The notes below the pieces were generated by a model. It made no database searches and was not told the DNA's origin. It was given only the letters and a program-made list of their open reading frames with translations. From NCBI RefSeq assembly GCF_001294465.1, contig NZ_LGAA01000022.1, forward strand, positions 124,001-188,000: a stretch of DNA of 64,000 nt. The letters run 5' to 3'. The position numbers were made by a program, and so were the translations under genes. The stretch is from Moellerella wisconsensis ATCC 35017 (lineage in GTDB: Bacteria > Pseudomonadota > Gammaproteobacteria > Enterobacterales > Enterobacteriaceae). Positions 28,097 to 36,400 of the stretch are shown in pieces (within the stretch, counting starts at the first letter, position 1; each line of letters starts with the position of its first letter).

Positions 28097-28678
28097 TTAC
28101 ATCGTATATTGAGAAGAGAAATTCAGTACCTGTAGATCAACATCGGCAATATTATGCGAATGTTTACGTCTTTTTATCGCTCGTGACGGTGGCTGACATA
28201 AACTACAAATAAAGCTATTAATAGGTTGATGCGCATAAGTAACAAAATGCCCTTTACAACAACGGCAAGCTGATAACTGTAATAAATTGCTGTCAATAAA
28301 ACGAATTAATGTCCATGCACGAGTTAAACCTAAAATAGGTTCTTCACCTTCAACTGCAGGGCATTGTTCCAAATAAAGTTTGAATGATTTGATCACTGCA
28401 TCAATACCAGTTTCCTTTGCACTATGAGTTAAATAATAATAAATATTATAAAACATCGAGGAATGAATATTATGCTCCCAAGTCATAAACCAATCTGTAG
28501 AAAAAGGTAACATTCCTTTTGGTGGCGGATAACCTTTTAATTCTTTGTATAATTTAATCAGCCTTCCACGACTTATTTGTGTTTCACTCTCTAGCATTTG
28601 TAATCTAGCACCTAACTTAATTAGATCTATTGCTAAGGTGATATCTTTAGCTTCTTGAACAATACTTTTTACTACCAC
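28097..28678 (-). CDS. flhC: FlhC, flagellar master regulator subunit
   Basis: FlhC forms the FlhD4C2 activator of class 2 flagellar promoters. The 193-residue product has the N-terminal DNA-binding and dimer region. The zinc site has the expected Cys-x-Cys-Cys and Cys-x-x-Cys groups (residues about 137-165, [15 protein letters not shown] and FICSLC). It starts one base after flhD. Both master-regulator subunits look intact. Confidence 0.96.
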   Translation of the reverse strand: MVVKSIVQEAKDITLAIDLIKLGARLQMLESETQISRGRLIKLYKELKGYPPPKGMLPFSTDWFMTWEHNIHSSMFYNIYYYLTHSAKETGIDAVIKSFKLYLEQCPAVEGEEPILGLTRAWTLIRFIDSNLLQLSACRCCKGHFVTYAHQPINSFICSLCQPPSRAIKRRKHSHNIADVDLQVLNFSSQYTM

Positions 28679-28679
28679 T

Positions 28680-29027
28680 TTATGCTCGCTTTTTATTTGC
28701 TGTTTTTATTTTCAATAAATCATGATGTAAAGTTGTTGATAATAAAATACCGGTATGAATTTGCTGTAAATCGTCTACTCTTGAATCTTTAGTTAATTTT
28801 TCAATTAATTCATTGCTAGCAAATCGTAACTGACAAATAAATTGGTTAGTTTCTGCTAGTTTAATTAATTGACTTAAAGATAAGTTTGATAATGTAGCGG
28901 CCATAGTATCTGAAACGCCTAACCTAAACATAGCTGATGATTTTTCATCTTTAATCAATTGTTGTGCTAAAAGTAAATAGGATAAATTCATATCATAAAT
29001 TTGTTTAAGAAGCTCTGCAGTATTCAT
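28680..29027 (-). CDS. flhD: FlhD, flagellar master regulator subunit
   Basis: FlhD pairs with FlhC to activate the flagellar cascade. The start at [20 protein letters not shown] matches E. coli FlhD and gives 115 residues; the frame is open 13 codons upstream without a better ribosome site. The segment [18 protein letters not shown] is typical. The upstream 360 bases are AT-rich regulatory DNA. Confidence 0.95.
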   Translation of the reverse strand: MNTAELLKQIYDMNLSYLLLAQQLIKDEKSSAMFRLGVSDTMAATLSNLSLSQLIKLAETNQFICQLRFASNELIEKLTKDSRVDDLQQIHTGILLSTTLHHDLLKIKTANKKRA

Positions 29028-29391
29028 TGTTTTTCTCTTATTAAAAAATGGGTTTTTATTTATCAAAAATATTAATTCTCTAATTTAAATTAAATGTCTT
29101 TATTATTTTTAAATATAGTAAAACCCCACAATATTAGCTTTATAAATCAATGACTATAGGCTAGTTAATTAAGGGCGGATTTTATATCAAAAATAGTCGT
29201 CATTTATTATTAAATCTTATAGATAATTATTTACTATTAAATACTCCATAGATAAAAACAACTCTTTTTTGTATGAAGTATATCGTTAAATGTTTTATTA
29301 TTATCGATATCTAAAATGTAAAAAAAGAACTTAGCTAAACAATATAATTAAACACAAAAAAAAGCAGCGTAATCGCTGCTTTTTGTGTATT
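29028..29391. other. flhD upstream region
   Basis: About 330 bases of very AT-rich DNA between the flhD start and the terminator of the Mg2+ ATPase gene. This is where the heavily regulated flhDC promoter should lie. A long untranslated leader is likely by analogy. No operator was assigned from the sequence. Confidence 0.5.
29357..29385 (-). terminator. Terminator of the mgtC-mgtA unit
   Basis: AAAAGCAGCG and CGCTGCTTTT form a 10-bp stem with a 4-base loop just after the ATPase stop codon. Reading leftward it continues in T's, so it is a good intrinsic terminator; the other strand is also T-rich. Confidence 0.88.
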
Positions 29392-32103
29392 TTACAACCA
29401 GGCGTTAAATCGTTTTATATAATAACGTTTCATTAATTGAGCAACTAGACAATAGCTGACTAATGTCAATATTAACCATGGAAAATAACTTAATGGTAAA
29501 GGCTGTAAACCAATCAATGGACCAAATGGAGAGAAAGGTAAATATATCCCTAAAGTAACGATTATTATGGTCGTTAATAACACAGGCCATGCAGCAGTAC
29601 TTTGAATAAAGGGTATTTTTTGAGTTCTCAACATATGTACAACTAATGTTTGAGATAATAATCCTTCAACAAACCAACCTGACTGAAATAATGATTCCCC
29701 AGCCAGAGTATTAGCTTGAAAAATATACCACATTAACCCAAACGTTGTAATATCAAAAATAGATGAGGTTGGTCCAATCCATAGCATAAAGCGGCCAATA
29801 TTTTTAGAATCCCACTTACGTGGACGTTTTAAAAATTCTTTATCCATTTTATCCCATGGTAATGACAATTGAGAAATATCATATAGTAAATTCTGGACTA
29901 ATAATTGAATAGCTAGCATCGGTAAAAATGGAATAAAGGCACTCGCTATTAATACAGAAAATACATTACCAAAATTTGAACTGGCCGTCATATTGAGATA
30001 TTTAATAATATTACCGAAAGTTTCCCTTCCTTTAATTACCCCCTGCTCTAATACCATTAAATCTTTTTCTAATAAAATAATATCTGCTGATTCTTTAGCA
30101 ATATCCGTTGCTGTATCCACTGAAATACCCACATCTGCATCTCTTAATGCAGGAGCATCATTTATTCCATCTCCTAAAAAACCGACAGTATGGCCATTAG
30201 CTTGTAATAATTTTAATAATCTCGATTTTTGCAATGGGGTTAATTTACAAAAAACGCTATGTTGCTCGACTTTTTGACTTAATTCCTCATCAGGCATATC
30301 TGCTATTTCTGAACCAGTTAGAATAACGCCAACATTAATACCTACATCACTACAAATTTTTTCAGTAATTACTGCATTATCTCCTGTAAAGACTTTTACC
30401 ATGACTCCATTTTCACGTAGGGCTGCAATTGCAGAAATAGCACTTTCTTTGGCTGGATCAAGAAAAGTTAATATGCCTTGTAATTCAAGATGCTGTTCTG
30501 AATTTACCGTAAGCGGTAATTTTATCTCCTCGTTAGACATCGGACGTGTAGCTAATAATAACACTCTAAACCCATCACGATTATAACGATTAACTAATGC
30601 CATAATGTCCATCTTAGCTTGTTTATCAAGCATTCGACATTCACCATTCATGGAATAAGTTTGGCAAACGGATAGCATTTCTTCCGCAGCACCTTTACAT
30701 ATTAATAAGTTTTTCCCTTCTCCCGTACTGACGGTAACCGATAATCTGCGACGAATAAAATCAAAAGGTAACTCATCAATTTTATAATATGCTGGCAATA
30801 ATGCTTCAATATCTTTTTTGCCTCGTCCACGGCGAATAATCGCCTGATCCATCATATTTTTTGTGCCACTTTGATGAAAACTATTTAACCATGCTAGATG
30901 TAAAATAGTCTGATTCTCATTGCCTAAGCTGTCGAGATAATGCTCTAATATAATACGATCTTGAGTTAATGTTCCCGTTTTATCGGTACACAATACATCC
31001 ATAGCTCCAAAATTTTGAATAGCATTCAATCGCTTAACGATGACTTTATGTTTAGACATCGCAATTGCACCTTTAGCCAAGTTTGAACTAACAATCATCG
31101 GCAGCATTTCAGGTGTCAACCCAACAGCAACCGCTAATGAAAATAGTGTTGCCTCAAACCAATCGCCTTTAGTAAAACCATTAATTAGCAAAACAATCGG
31201 TACCATAATCATCATAAAACGGATTAATAACCAACTTACACTATTAACACCACGATCAAATGACGTTTGTGCTCGAGTTCCAATAATCGATTTAGCCAAT
31301 GAACCAAAATAAGTATCAGCGCCCGTTGCAACCACGATCCCTCGAGCAGTACCACTAGTTACATTAGTTCCCATCAGACAAATATTTGATAATTCTAGTA
31401 ATTCAGACTCAGACTGACCATGAGATAGTGGTTCTGTATTTTTAGCTTTGATCTCACCCAAAGTATCATATTTTTCAATCGGGATAGATTCGCCAGTTAA
31501 AATAGCTTGGCTAATAAATAAATCTCGAGAATCTATCAGTCGTAGATCAGCAGGGATCATATCTCCTGCAGACAATAGTACGATATCCCCCGGCACTAAG
31601 CATTTAATTGGGATTTCTTTACGGATTGATTTACCTGCGTTTTTCTCTCGACGTAATACTGTCGCTGTTGTTCTTACCATGGATTTTAATGCTTCAGCAG
31701 CTTTATTGGTCCGATATTCCTGCCAAAAACGCAATAATCCACTGAGGCACACCATAGTTATAATGATAATAACCCCAGTTAAATCAATATCTTCATTACT
31801 TAATGAGGGAATATAATAATCAGTAATAAAACTGATAGCAGCTAAGATTATTAGTACATAAATAAATGGATTATTAAATGCCGCTAAAAATTGTTTCCAT
31901 GCAGGAGGAACCTTTTCATGGGCAACCTCATTTTCGCCAGTCGAAATTAACCGATCAAGTGCATCTGTATCAGTTAAACCCAACAAATTAGTATGATAGT
32001 CGTTGAGTGTTTGCTCTAAACTTTTTATCGCTTGCTCTCCCACAATGAATGATCTGCGGGTGCGTTTAGCTGAGCTACGCTCTTTAGCTTTTTTTTCAGT
32101 CAT
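29392..32103 (-). CDS. mgtA: Magnesium-translocating P-type ATPase (MgtA/MgtB)
   Basis: This inner-membrane pump imports Mg2+ when it is scarce. The 903-residue protein has the P-type ATPase landmarks in order: TGES in the actuator domain, the phosphorylation motif CTDKTGTLTQD, TGDNAVI, and the hinge GDGINDAPAL. About ten membrane segments are present, with the usual C-terminal cluster. mgtC lies directly upstream on the same strand, as in the Salmonella mgtCB operon, so it may equally be called mgtB. Confidence 0.95.
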   Translation of the reverse strand: MTEKKAKERSSAKRTRRSFIVGEQAIKSLEQTLNDYHTNLLGLTDTDALDRLISTGENEVAHEKVPPAWKQFLAAFNNPFIYVLIILAAISFITDYYIPSLSNEDIDLTGVIIIITMVCLSGLLRFWQEYRTNKAAEALKSMVRTTATVLRREKNAGKSIRKEIPIKCLVPGDIVLLSAGDMIPADLRLIDSRDLFISQAILTGESIPIEKYDTLGEIKAKNTEPLSHGQSESELLELSNICLMGTNVTSGTARGIVVATGADTYFGSLAKSIIGTRAQTSFDRGVNSVSWLLIRFMMIMVPIVLLINGFTKGDWFEATLFSLAVAVGLTPEMLPMIVSSNLAKGAIAMSKHKVIVKRLNAIQNFGAMDVLCTDKTGTLTQDRIILEHYLDSLGNENQTILHLAWLNSFHQSGTKNMMDQAIIRRGRGKKDIEALLPAYYKIDELPFDFIRRRLSVTVSTGEGKNLLICKGAAEEMLSVCQTYSMNGECRMLDKQAKMDIMALVNRYNRDGFRVLLLATRPMSNEEIKLPLTVNSEQHLELQGILTFLDPAKESAISAIAALRENGVMVKVFTGDNAVITEKICSDVGINVGVILTGSEIADMPDEELSQKVEQHSVFCKLTPLQKSRLLKLLQANGHTVGFLGDGINDAPALRDADVGISVDTATDIAKESADIILLEKDLMVLEQGVIKGRETFGNIIKYLNMTASSNFGNVFSVLIASAFIPFLPMLAIQLLVQNLLYDISQLSLPWDKMDKEFLKRPRKWDSKNIGRFMLWIGPTSSIFDITTFGLMWYIFQANTLAGESLFQSGWFVEGLLSQTLVVHMLRTQKIPFIQSTAAWPVLLTTIIIVTLGIYLPFSPFGPLIGLQPLPLSYFPWLILTLVSYCLVAQLMKRYYIKRFNAWL

Positions 32104-32275
32104 AATCTCAAACTCAGGCTTTTACATTATCAACATAATGTAACGTCATTGCTTTACTCTCTGACTGAAAAATAGCTTTAAATATCATCTATAATTCAGT
32201 CAGATAGCGCTGTTTATACACCTCGATGGAGGGTGATCGTCCATTTAAATCTCCTGTTAATGGGACAAATAATTT

Positions 32276-32974
32276 CTATGCAGGAAGCTCCGATGCGATT
32301 TTCCAGTTAATCGCACTGACGCTTTTTTCAATACTAATTCGACAAACTAAGGCTTCAATTTCCTTCTGCTCGGCAGGCGTCGCAAGCACTTCAGCTCTCA
32401 CCTCTAATCGCTCTGGTTGTAACATATCTTTGCTGCTTAATGAACGTAATCGAATATGTAGTCCATTTAAAGCTTGTAATATCAAAGTTCTAACTAAAAT
32501 TTCATCATTCTGATGGCAAGTAACATGGATCTTGTAACATTGCTCTATATCAATAGCTTGCTGGACTGGTTGTTTATTAATTCGTTGTGCTGCTTCACGT
32601 AATAAGATATTGGCGCATAAAATAATTAACGTCGCGGCAGTGGCTAATCCATATTGACTTAAACCACATAGCACACCAATTCCCGCAGAACACCACAGTG
32701 TTGCAGCGGTATTCAAACCGCGAATATTCATGCCTTCTCGCATAATTACTCCAGCCCCTAAAAAACCAATTCCGGAAACAACTTGAGCAGCAATACGTCC
32801 TGGACTGTCCGGTGAGGTTGTTACTGAACTTAAAATAAATACCGCAGCGCCTGTTGCTACCAGCGCATTAGTACGTAATCCCGCCATACGCTGACGCCAT
32901 TGGCGCTCAGCCCCAATCAATGCGCCTAAACACATAGCAGCAATAAGATTTAAAATATATGGAGTTAATAACAT
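32276..32974 (-). CDS. mgtC: MgtC, magnesium-limitation/virulence-associated membrane protein
   Basis: MgtC supports growth at low Mg2+ and in macrophages and inhibits the F1Fo ATP synthase in Salmonella. The start at MLLTPYILNLIAAMCLGALI follows a GGAAAAG site and gives 232 residues, matching Salmonella (231). The MgtC membrane domain has GAERQWRQRMAGLRTNALV and SGIGFLGAGVIMREGMNIRG. A soluble ACT-like C-terminal domain follows. It shares a direction with the downstream ATPase gene. Confidence 0.94.
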   Translation of the reverse strand: MLLTPYILNLIAAMCLGALIGAERQWRQRMAGLRTNALVATGAAVFILSSVTTSPDSPGRIAAQVVSGIGFLGAGVIMREGMNIRGLNTAATLWCSAGIGVLCGLSQYGLATAATLIILCANILLREAAQRINKQPVQQAIDIEQCYKIHVTCHQNDEILVRTLILQALNGLHIRLRSLSSKDMLQPERLEVRAEVLATPAEQKEIEALVCRISIEKSVSAINWKIASELPA

Positions 32975-33050
32975 GACTTTTCCATCCAATAATGGATTAA
33001 TAATCATGTGCAGCAAAATTGTGCACACAGCAAAAACTAAATAAAATTAT

Positions 33051-33152
33051 TCAGTGGCTATGCGTCAATGCCCGGAGGAAATAAGGTATGGCTGGTATAG
33101 ATATTGGCGTGGATACTGGTATGGATATAGCACAGCATAACAATCGTCCCAT
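33051..33152 (-). CDS. Possible proline-rich leader peptide upstream of mgtC
   Basis: A 33-codon frame, MGRLLCCAISIPVSTP and on to a TGA, precedes mgtC by about 75 bases on the same strand. Its four spaced proline codons would make ribosome progress depend on charged prolyl-tRNA, as reported for the mgtP leader of Salmonella. The ribosome site is weak and a second overlapping frame is also open, so coding is uncertain. Confidence 0.3.
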   Translation of the reverse strand: MGRLLCCAISIPVSTPISIPAIPYFLRALTHSH

Positions 33153-33171
33153 AAAACTTTACTGCAAATAA
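33088..33171 (+). CDS. Possible 27-residue small protein
   Basis: A short frame (MAGIDIGVDTGMDIAQHNNR, then seven more residues) follows GGAGG with nine bases to the ATG, the strongest ribosome-site match in this region. It is antisense to the mgtC leader. No homologue is recognised, and no promoter was assigned. It could be chance complementarity of leader elements. Confidence 0.25.
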   Translation: MAGIDIGVDTGMDIAQHNNRPIKLYCK

Positions 33172-33423
33172 ACCAATAGCAGATAAGCTCCATCATTAGA
33201 GATAGAATATATATTTTAGGGAGTACTTACTGGGATTCAGAAAGGTACTGCCCGCCGAGTGGCAAGCAGTTAAATCAATAGAGAATTACTGGCTTGCCTT
33301 AAAAATAAGCTGTTATATGACAACTCTGACTGTCCAAGTATTATTCTCCAAAACAAAATTTCTTGAAGTATATGAGCGGATTTAGCATAAGTAAAGCTAA
33401 AAATCGTCGATAGACACTAATTT

Positions 33424-33624
33424 TTATTCAACTTCATTATCAATTGGCGTAACAAAAATGCCCTCTTTGCCTTCTTTTTCATTAAAAAACCAAATGCCAC
33501 CGGGATAATCAGGTAACGAAACTAAATACATATTACCTTCACTAAACGGCTCTATCAGCAGTATGGTGCCTTGGCGAATATGTTCTCCATCGCTTTTAAC
33601 GTAAACACGATCATTAATTTTCAT
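33424..33624 (-). CDS. dsrB: DsrB-like small protein
   Basis: The 66-residue product aligns by eye with E. coli Dsr[16 protein letters not shown] at the start and [19 protein letters not shown] in the middle. In E. coli dsrB lies beside rcsA and the DsrA RNA and its function is unknown. Here it follows a cold-shock gene on the same strand, separated by a strong terminator, so it is probably transcribed separately. Confidence 0.85.
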   Translation of the reverse strand: MKINDRVYVKSDGEHIRQGTILLIEPFSEGNMYLVSLPDYPGGIWFFNEKEGKEGIFVTPIDNEVE

Positions 33625-33681
33625 TGTTGGCTTACCCCTGAGAAAAATTTATAAACTAAATTATATTCTAGCCATAACGAA

Positions 33682-33711
33682 AAAGCCCGTCACTAAAAAG
33701 TGACGGGCTTT
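33682..33711 (-). terminator. Terminator of the cold-shock gene
   Basis: AAAGCCCGTCAC and GTGACGGGCTTT form a perfect 12-bp stem around TAAAAA. Read leftward, it ends in a TTTTT run. It lies 24 bases after the cspE-like stop codon. Confidence 0.92.
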
Positions 33712-33734
33712 AGAAATTAGTATCGAAGCAGAGC

Positions 33735-33947
33735 TTAGATAGCAGTTACGTTAGCAGCTGCTGGGCCTTTAGCGCCATTTTCAATTGAAAATTCAACTTG
33801 CTGGCCTTCTGCCAGAGTTTTAAAACCATTGGTTTGAATGGCAGAGAAGTGGACGAATACGTCTTTGCTACCATCAGCTGGAGTGATGAAACCGAAGCCT
33901 TTAGACTCGTTGAACCACTTAACTTGACCTTTCATTTTGTCAGACAT
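33735..33947 (-). CDS. cspE: CspE/CspC-type cold-shock RNA chaperone
   Basis: These small proteins bind single-stranded RNA, melt secondary structure and act as antiterminators. The start at [20 protein letters not shown] after AGGAAAAG gives 70 residues. RNA-binding motifs KGFGFI and VFVHF are present. The sequence shares features of both CspE ([12 protein letters not shown]) and CspC (ending AANVTAI), so the exact orthologue is uncertain. Confidence 0.92.
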   Translation of the reverse strand: MSDKMKGQVKWFNESKGFGFITPADGSKDVFVHFSAIQTNGFKTLAEGQQVEFSIENGAKGPAAANVTAI

Positions 33948-34470
33948 TTGACTTTTCCTATATAACATCAAAAAAACTTGCCGTTTGGCATAGATACTGG
34001 CCAGAGTCGACTATTTAATCGAAAAAACACTAAGAAGGAAGCGGTCAAAAGCTATCAAGGATAACATTTATACAACACACTAAACTCAGTAATCGTACAT
34101 CAAATAGGACTGTTTTTCAGGCCGTAACTTATTAACTCACGAGTGAAGAATAATAGCAACTACTTTTATTATTAATATTAAAAAAAAATGAATAACTTTA
34201 ACCTTAGTCACTTTTATAAACATTCTTATATAAAAAACATCTTATTCTATATTCGGTTGCAATAAACTAATCATCATATTAGCTTCTATTATCTATCGTT
34301 TTCTGCCGTACATTCATCATACTTCTAAATAAGTATGACTGAGGAAAAAGCAATCAACATAATACAATCGAGTACAATAAAAATTGCAACTGATATATAA
34401 CAATTTATAAACCTCATGATATCCTGATTACATATAAACACATTGCGCTATAAAGAATGGGTAAAATATT
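33948..34470. other. csp-ylaC intergenic region
   Basis: About 520 AT-rich bases between divergent cspE and ylaC. The promoter and leader of the cold-shock gene should be on its left side and the ylaC promoter on its right. No open frame, repeat or strong hairpin was seen. Confidence 0.5.
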
Positions 34471-34968
34471 ATGGATAGCATACAAACAATCTTAACCGAC
34501 GAACTAAATAATATAAATAACAAAGAACATCGTACCGGGAAGCCTTACTTTAATAGCCAGTTTATCGTTAATCACCCTATTCTCTGCTTAGGTATGCTAT
34601 TAGCTTATATACCTTTAGCATTTTTGATTTTATATGCACCTTATTTTGGACTGTCATGGCTAATTGGCTTTACGGTACTGTTTATCCTACTGGCAGGTAT
34701 TCTATTGTTTGATATTAAACCAATTTATCGTTTTGAAGATATCGGCGTGTTAGATTTACGCGTCTGCTATAATGGCGAGTGGTTTGTTGATGAAATAATT
34801 TCTGCTAGCTGCTTGGATAAAATCCTTTCTTCTTCTGAAGTTAATCCTCAGATGAAACAAGAAATAATTCGTTTACAGGCTTTAAAGGGAGGATTATCTT
34901 TTTATGATATCTATCATATCGCCTATCCCGAAATCTCAACACCAGAAGCTCACGTATCCATGGTGTAA
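34471..34968 (+). CDS. ylaC: YlaC family inner-membrane protein
   Basis: The 165-residue product resembles E. coli YlaC (156 residues), an inner-membrane protein of unknown function. Two adjacent membrane segments span about residues 34-56 and 58-78. The conserved soluble part contains YRFEDIGVLDLRVCYNGEWF and a later GGLSFYDIYHIA. It is monocistronic between cspE and the tRNA genes. Confidence 0.85.
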   Translation: MDSIQTILTDELNNINNKEHRTGKPYFNSQFIVNHPILCLGMLLAYIPLAFLILYAPYFGLSWLIGFTVLFILLAGILLFDIKPIYRFEDIGVLDLRVCYNGEWFVDEIISASCLDKILSSSEVNPQMKQEIIRLQALKGGLSFYDIYHIAYPEISTPEAHVSMV

Positions 34969-35054
34969 AAATCACCAATTTTCAATGAAATAGAATAAAA
35001 GTTAACCACAATGGACACTGTATAGCCAGTTAAAAAAAATAGTTATTTTTATCG

Positions 35055-35083
35055 TTGACAGCAATCATCGAACTCGTTAATAT
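35055..35083 (+). promoter_or_regulatory. Promoter of the first tRNA-Asn
   Basis: TTGACA and TAATAT separated by exactly 17 bases, followed by a CG-containing discriminator (TCGCCTCG), typical of strong stable-RNA promoters. Confidence 0.88.
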
Positions 35084-35110
35084 TCGCCTCGTTCTTAGGA
35101 ACACAGTAAT

Positions 35111-35186
35111 TCCTCCATAGTTCAGTTGGTAGAACGGCGGACTGTTAATCCGTATGTCACTGGTTCGAGTCCAGTTGGAGGAGCCA
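35111..35186 (+). tRNA. asnT: tRNA-Asn (anticodon GTT), copy 1
   Basis: A 76-base sequence that folds as a full cloverleaf: acceptor TCCTCCA pairs with TGGAGGA, the anticodon loop is CTGTTAA with anticodon GTT, the T loop is GGTTCGAGTCC, and the CCA end is encoded. It differs from E. coli tRNA-Asn mainly in the acceptor stem. It has its own promoter and terminator. The symbol is generic. Confidence 0.97.
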
Positions 35187-35193
35187 GATTTAG

Positions 35194-35219
35194 AAAAGCC
35201 CGCTTTATGCGGGCTTTTT
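35194..35219 (+). terminator. Terminator after tRNA-Asn copy 1
   Basis: AAAAGCCCGC and GCGGGCTTTT form a 10-bp stem with a 5-base loop and a T tail, eight bases past the CCA end. Confidence 0.93.
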
Positions 35220-35591
35220 GCAATTTATTATTGTATTAGATACATTTCTAGCCATAGTCATTGCCCCAATACTAGCCAATAATTTCCTCTTTCAGCCTAA
35301 GCCAATCATATCTATCCGACATCAGTAAGACTATTCCCTGTAATCTGGAAACCGTTATTTAAATTCAATATAACTTCGCAAATAGTACGAACATGAGATT
35401 AAATTCAATGATCTTATTCTCTGGTTGTTTTTAACTTATATATGTTGCTGGCAAATATTGAATGATCTACTTATCAAAAAATAGTGATAATATTTATTGA
35501 GTGTTTTTTGCACTAACCTCATGGAAAATACACAAAAAATCATCTTTTTGAACATTGATTAGCCAGTCGGCATTTTTTTGTATTTTAATGC

Positions 35592-35620
35592 TTTACAAGC
35601 CAAGCGATGATCGTTAATAT
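35592..35620 (+). promoter_or_regulatory. Promoter of the second tRNA-Asn
   Basis: TTTACA and TAATAT separated by 17 bases, with the same discriminator as copy 1. Confidence 0.85.
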
Positions 35621-35647
35621 TCGCCTCGTTCTCAGGAACACAGTAAT

Positions 35648-35723
35648 TCCTCCATAGTTCAGTTGGTAGAACGGCGGACTGTTAATCCGTATGTCACTGG
35701 TTCGAGTCCAGTTGGAGGAGCCA
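35648..35723 (+). tRNA. asnU: tRNA-Asn (anticodon GTT), copy 2
   Basis: Identical in all 76 bases to the first copy, with the same anticodon GTT, encoded CCA end and flanking terminator. Identity of the downstream hairpin as well as the tRNA points to a recent duplication or to gene conversion. The symbol is generic. Confidence 0.97.
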
Positions 35724-35730
35724 GATTTAG

Positions 35731-35756
35731 AAAAGCCCGCTTTATGCGGGCTTTTT
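35731..35756 (+). terminator. Terminator after tRNA-Asn copy 2
   Basis: The same AAAAGCCCGC/GCGGGCTTTT hairpin as after copy 1. Confidence 0.93.
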
Positions 35757-36047
35757 GCTATTTGTCGTTTAGCCTAATAGCTATTTGTACTAACGGCACC
35801 GTACTAACTTTAACTGTATTTTTTTATAACTTTTGAAACATAGATTTATGTCATTAATTTTAAAACTAACCATATCGTATATTCTCCCATAAATTAGCTG
35901 GGTATTTTAGCATTGCTATCTAACTTAACCAGCTAATAAAAATATCTGCCGCTTTTTACCTGTCCTTAGCTAATTGATTAATTTTGGTCAAACAACAATC
36001 AATAAGAACAGAAAACCATCAAACACACTTTTTTTTCTTTTTCTCCT

Positions 36048-36076
36048 TTGACTTTCCATTCTGAGAACGTTAATAT
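36048..36076 (+). promoter_or_regulatory. Promoter of the third tRNA-Asn
   Basis: TTGACT and TAATAT separated by 17 bases. The -10 is the same as for copies 1 and 2 while the discriminator differs. Confidence 0.85.
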
Positions 36077-36096
36077 CCTTCTCGCTTTGAAGCAAT

Positions 36097-36172
36097 TCCT
36101 CCATAGTTCAGTTGGTAGAACGGCGGACTGTTAATCCGTATGTCACTGGTTCGAGTCCAGTTGGAGGAGCCA
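36097..36172 (+). tRNA. asnV: tRNA-Asn (anticodon GTT), copy 3
   Basis: Identical in all 76 bases to the other two copies. No terminator hairpin follows, so transcripts may run on toward pyrC, whose leader begins about 170 bases downstream. The symbol is generic. Confidence 0.97.
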
Positions 36173-36332
36173 CTTCAAACGCATCATTATATTTTCTTCA
36201 TTAAAACTCTCTAATCTAACGTACCTTAATTACTACTTTCACTGTAAATATTCCAATAATATACTAATTCTATATTTTCATTGATCACATTATTCTTTAT
36301 AAAGAATAATAGCTATTTTAGTTATTTCAATT

Positions 36333-36400
36333 TATCATCCTATCCCGGCCTGAGCACCCTGCTCACCTATAATTATTGTTCTGATAATGGAGCCGGTTCT
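36333..36400 (+). promoter_or_regulatory. Possible pyrimidine-responsive leader of pyrC
   Basis: A -10-like TATCAT is followed five bases later by CCCGGC, and GCCGG lies immediately before the ATG; CCGGC (36345-36349) and GCCGG (36392-36396) can pair. An inner TGAGC/GCTCA stem adds to the fold. In E. coli, CTP-dependent start-site choice at a C/G run decides whether a pyrC leader hairpin hides the ribosome site; the same logic is inferred here. Confidence 0.45.

Larger units (their letters stand above)
32975..33423. promoter_or_regulatory. mgtC leader region
   Basis: About 450 bases upstream of mgtC. On the minus strand two short overlapping open frames occur (33152-33051 and 33138-33058), the first with Pro at codons 12, 16, 20 and 23 and the second with a Pro-Pro pair. 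A TGTGCA/TGCACA stem follows near 33008-33028. This layout recalls the proline-sensing leader of Salmonella mgtCBR. On the plus strand a 27-codon frame with a strong ribosome site is also present. Confidence 0.45.
35187..35647. other. Spacer between tRNA-Asn copies 1 and 2
   Basis: After the copy 1 terminator there is AT-rich DNA with no convincing gene. The last 60 bases repeat the promoter-proximal sequence found before copy 1 (from CGTTAATATTCGCC to the tRNA start with one change), showing that promoter and tRNA were duplicated together. Confidence 0.6.
35724..36096. other. Spacer between tRNA-Asn copies 2 and 3
   Basis: AT-rich DNA holding the copy 2 terminator at the left and the copy 3 promoter at the right. 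No gene was recognised. Unlike the previous spacer, the sequence just before the tRNA differs from copies 1 and 2. Confidence 0.6.

Noticed and set aside
29405..29590. Short frames inside the mgtA, mgtC and ttrA genes on either strand
   Set aside because: They overlap strongly conserved coding sequence and show no independent features.
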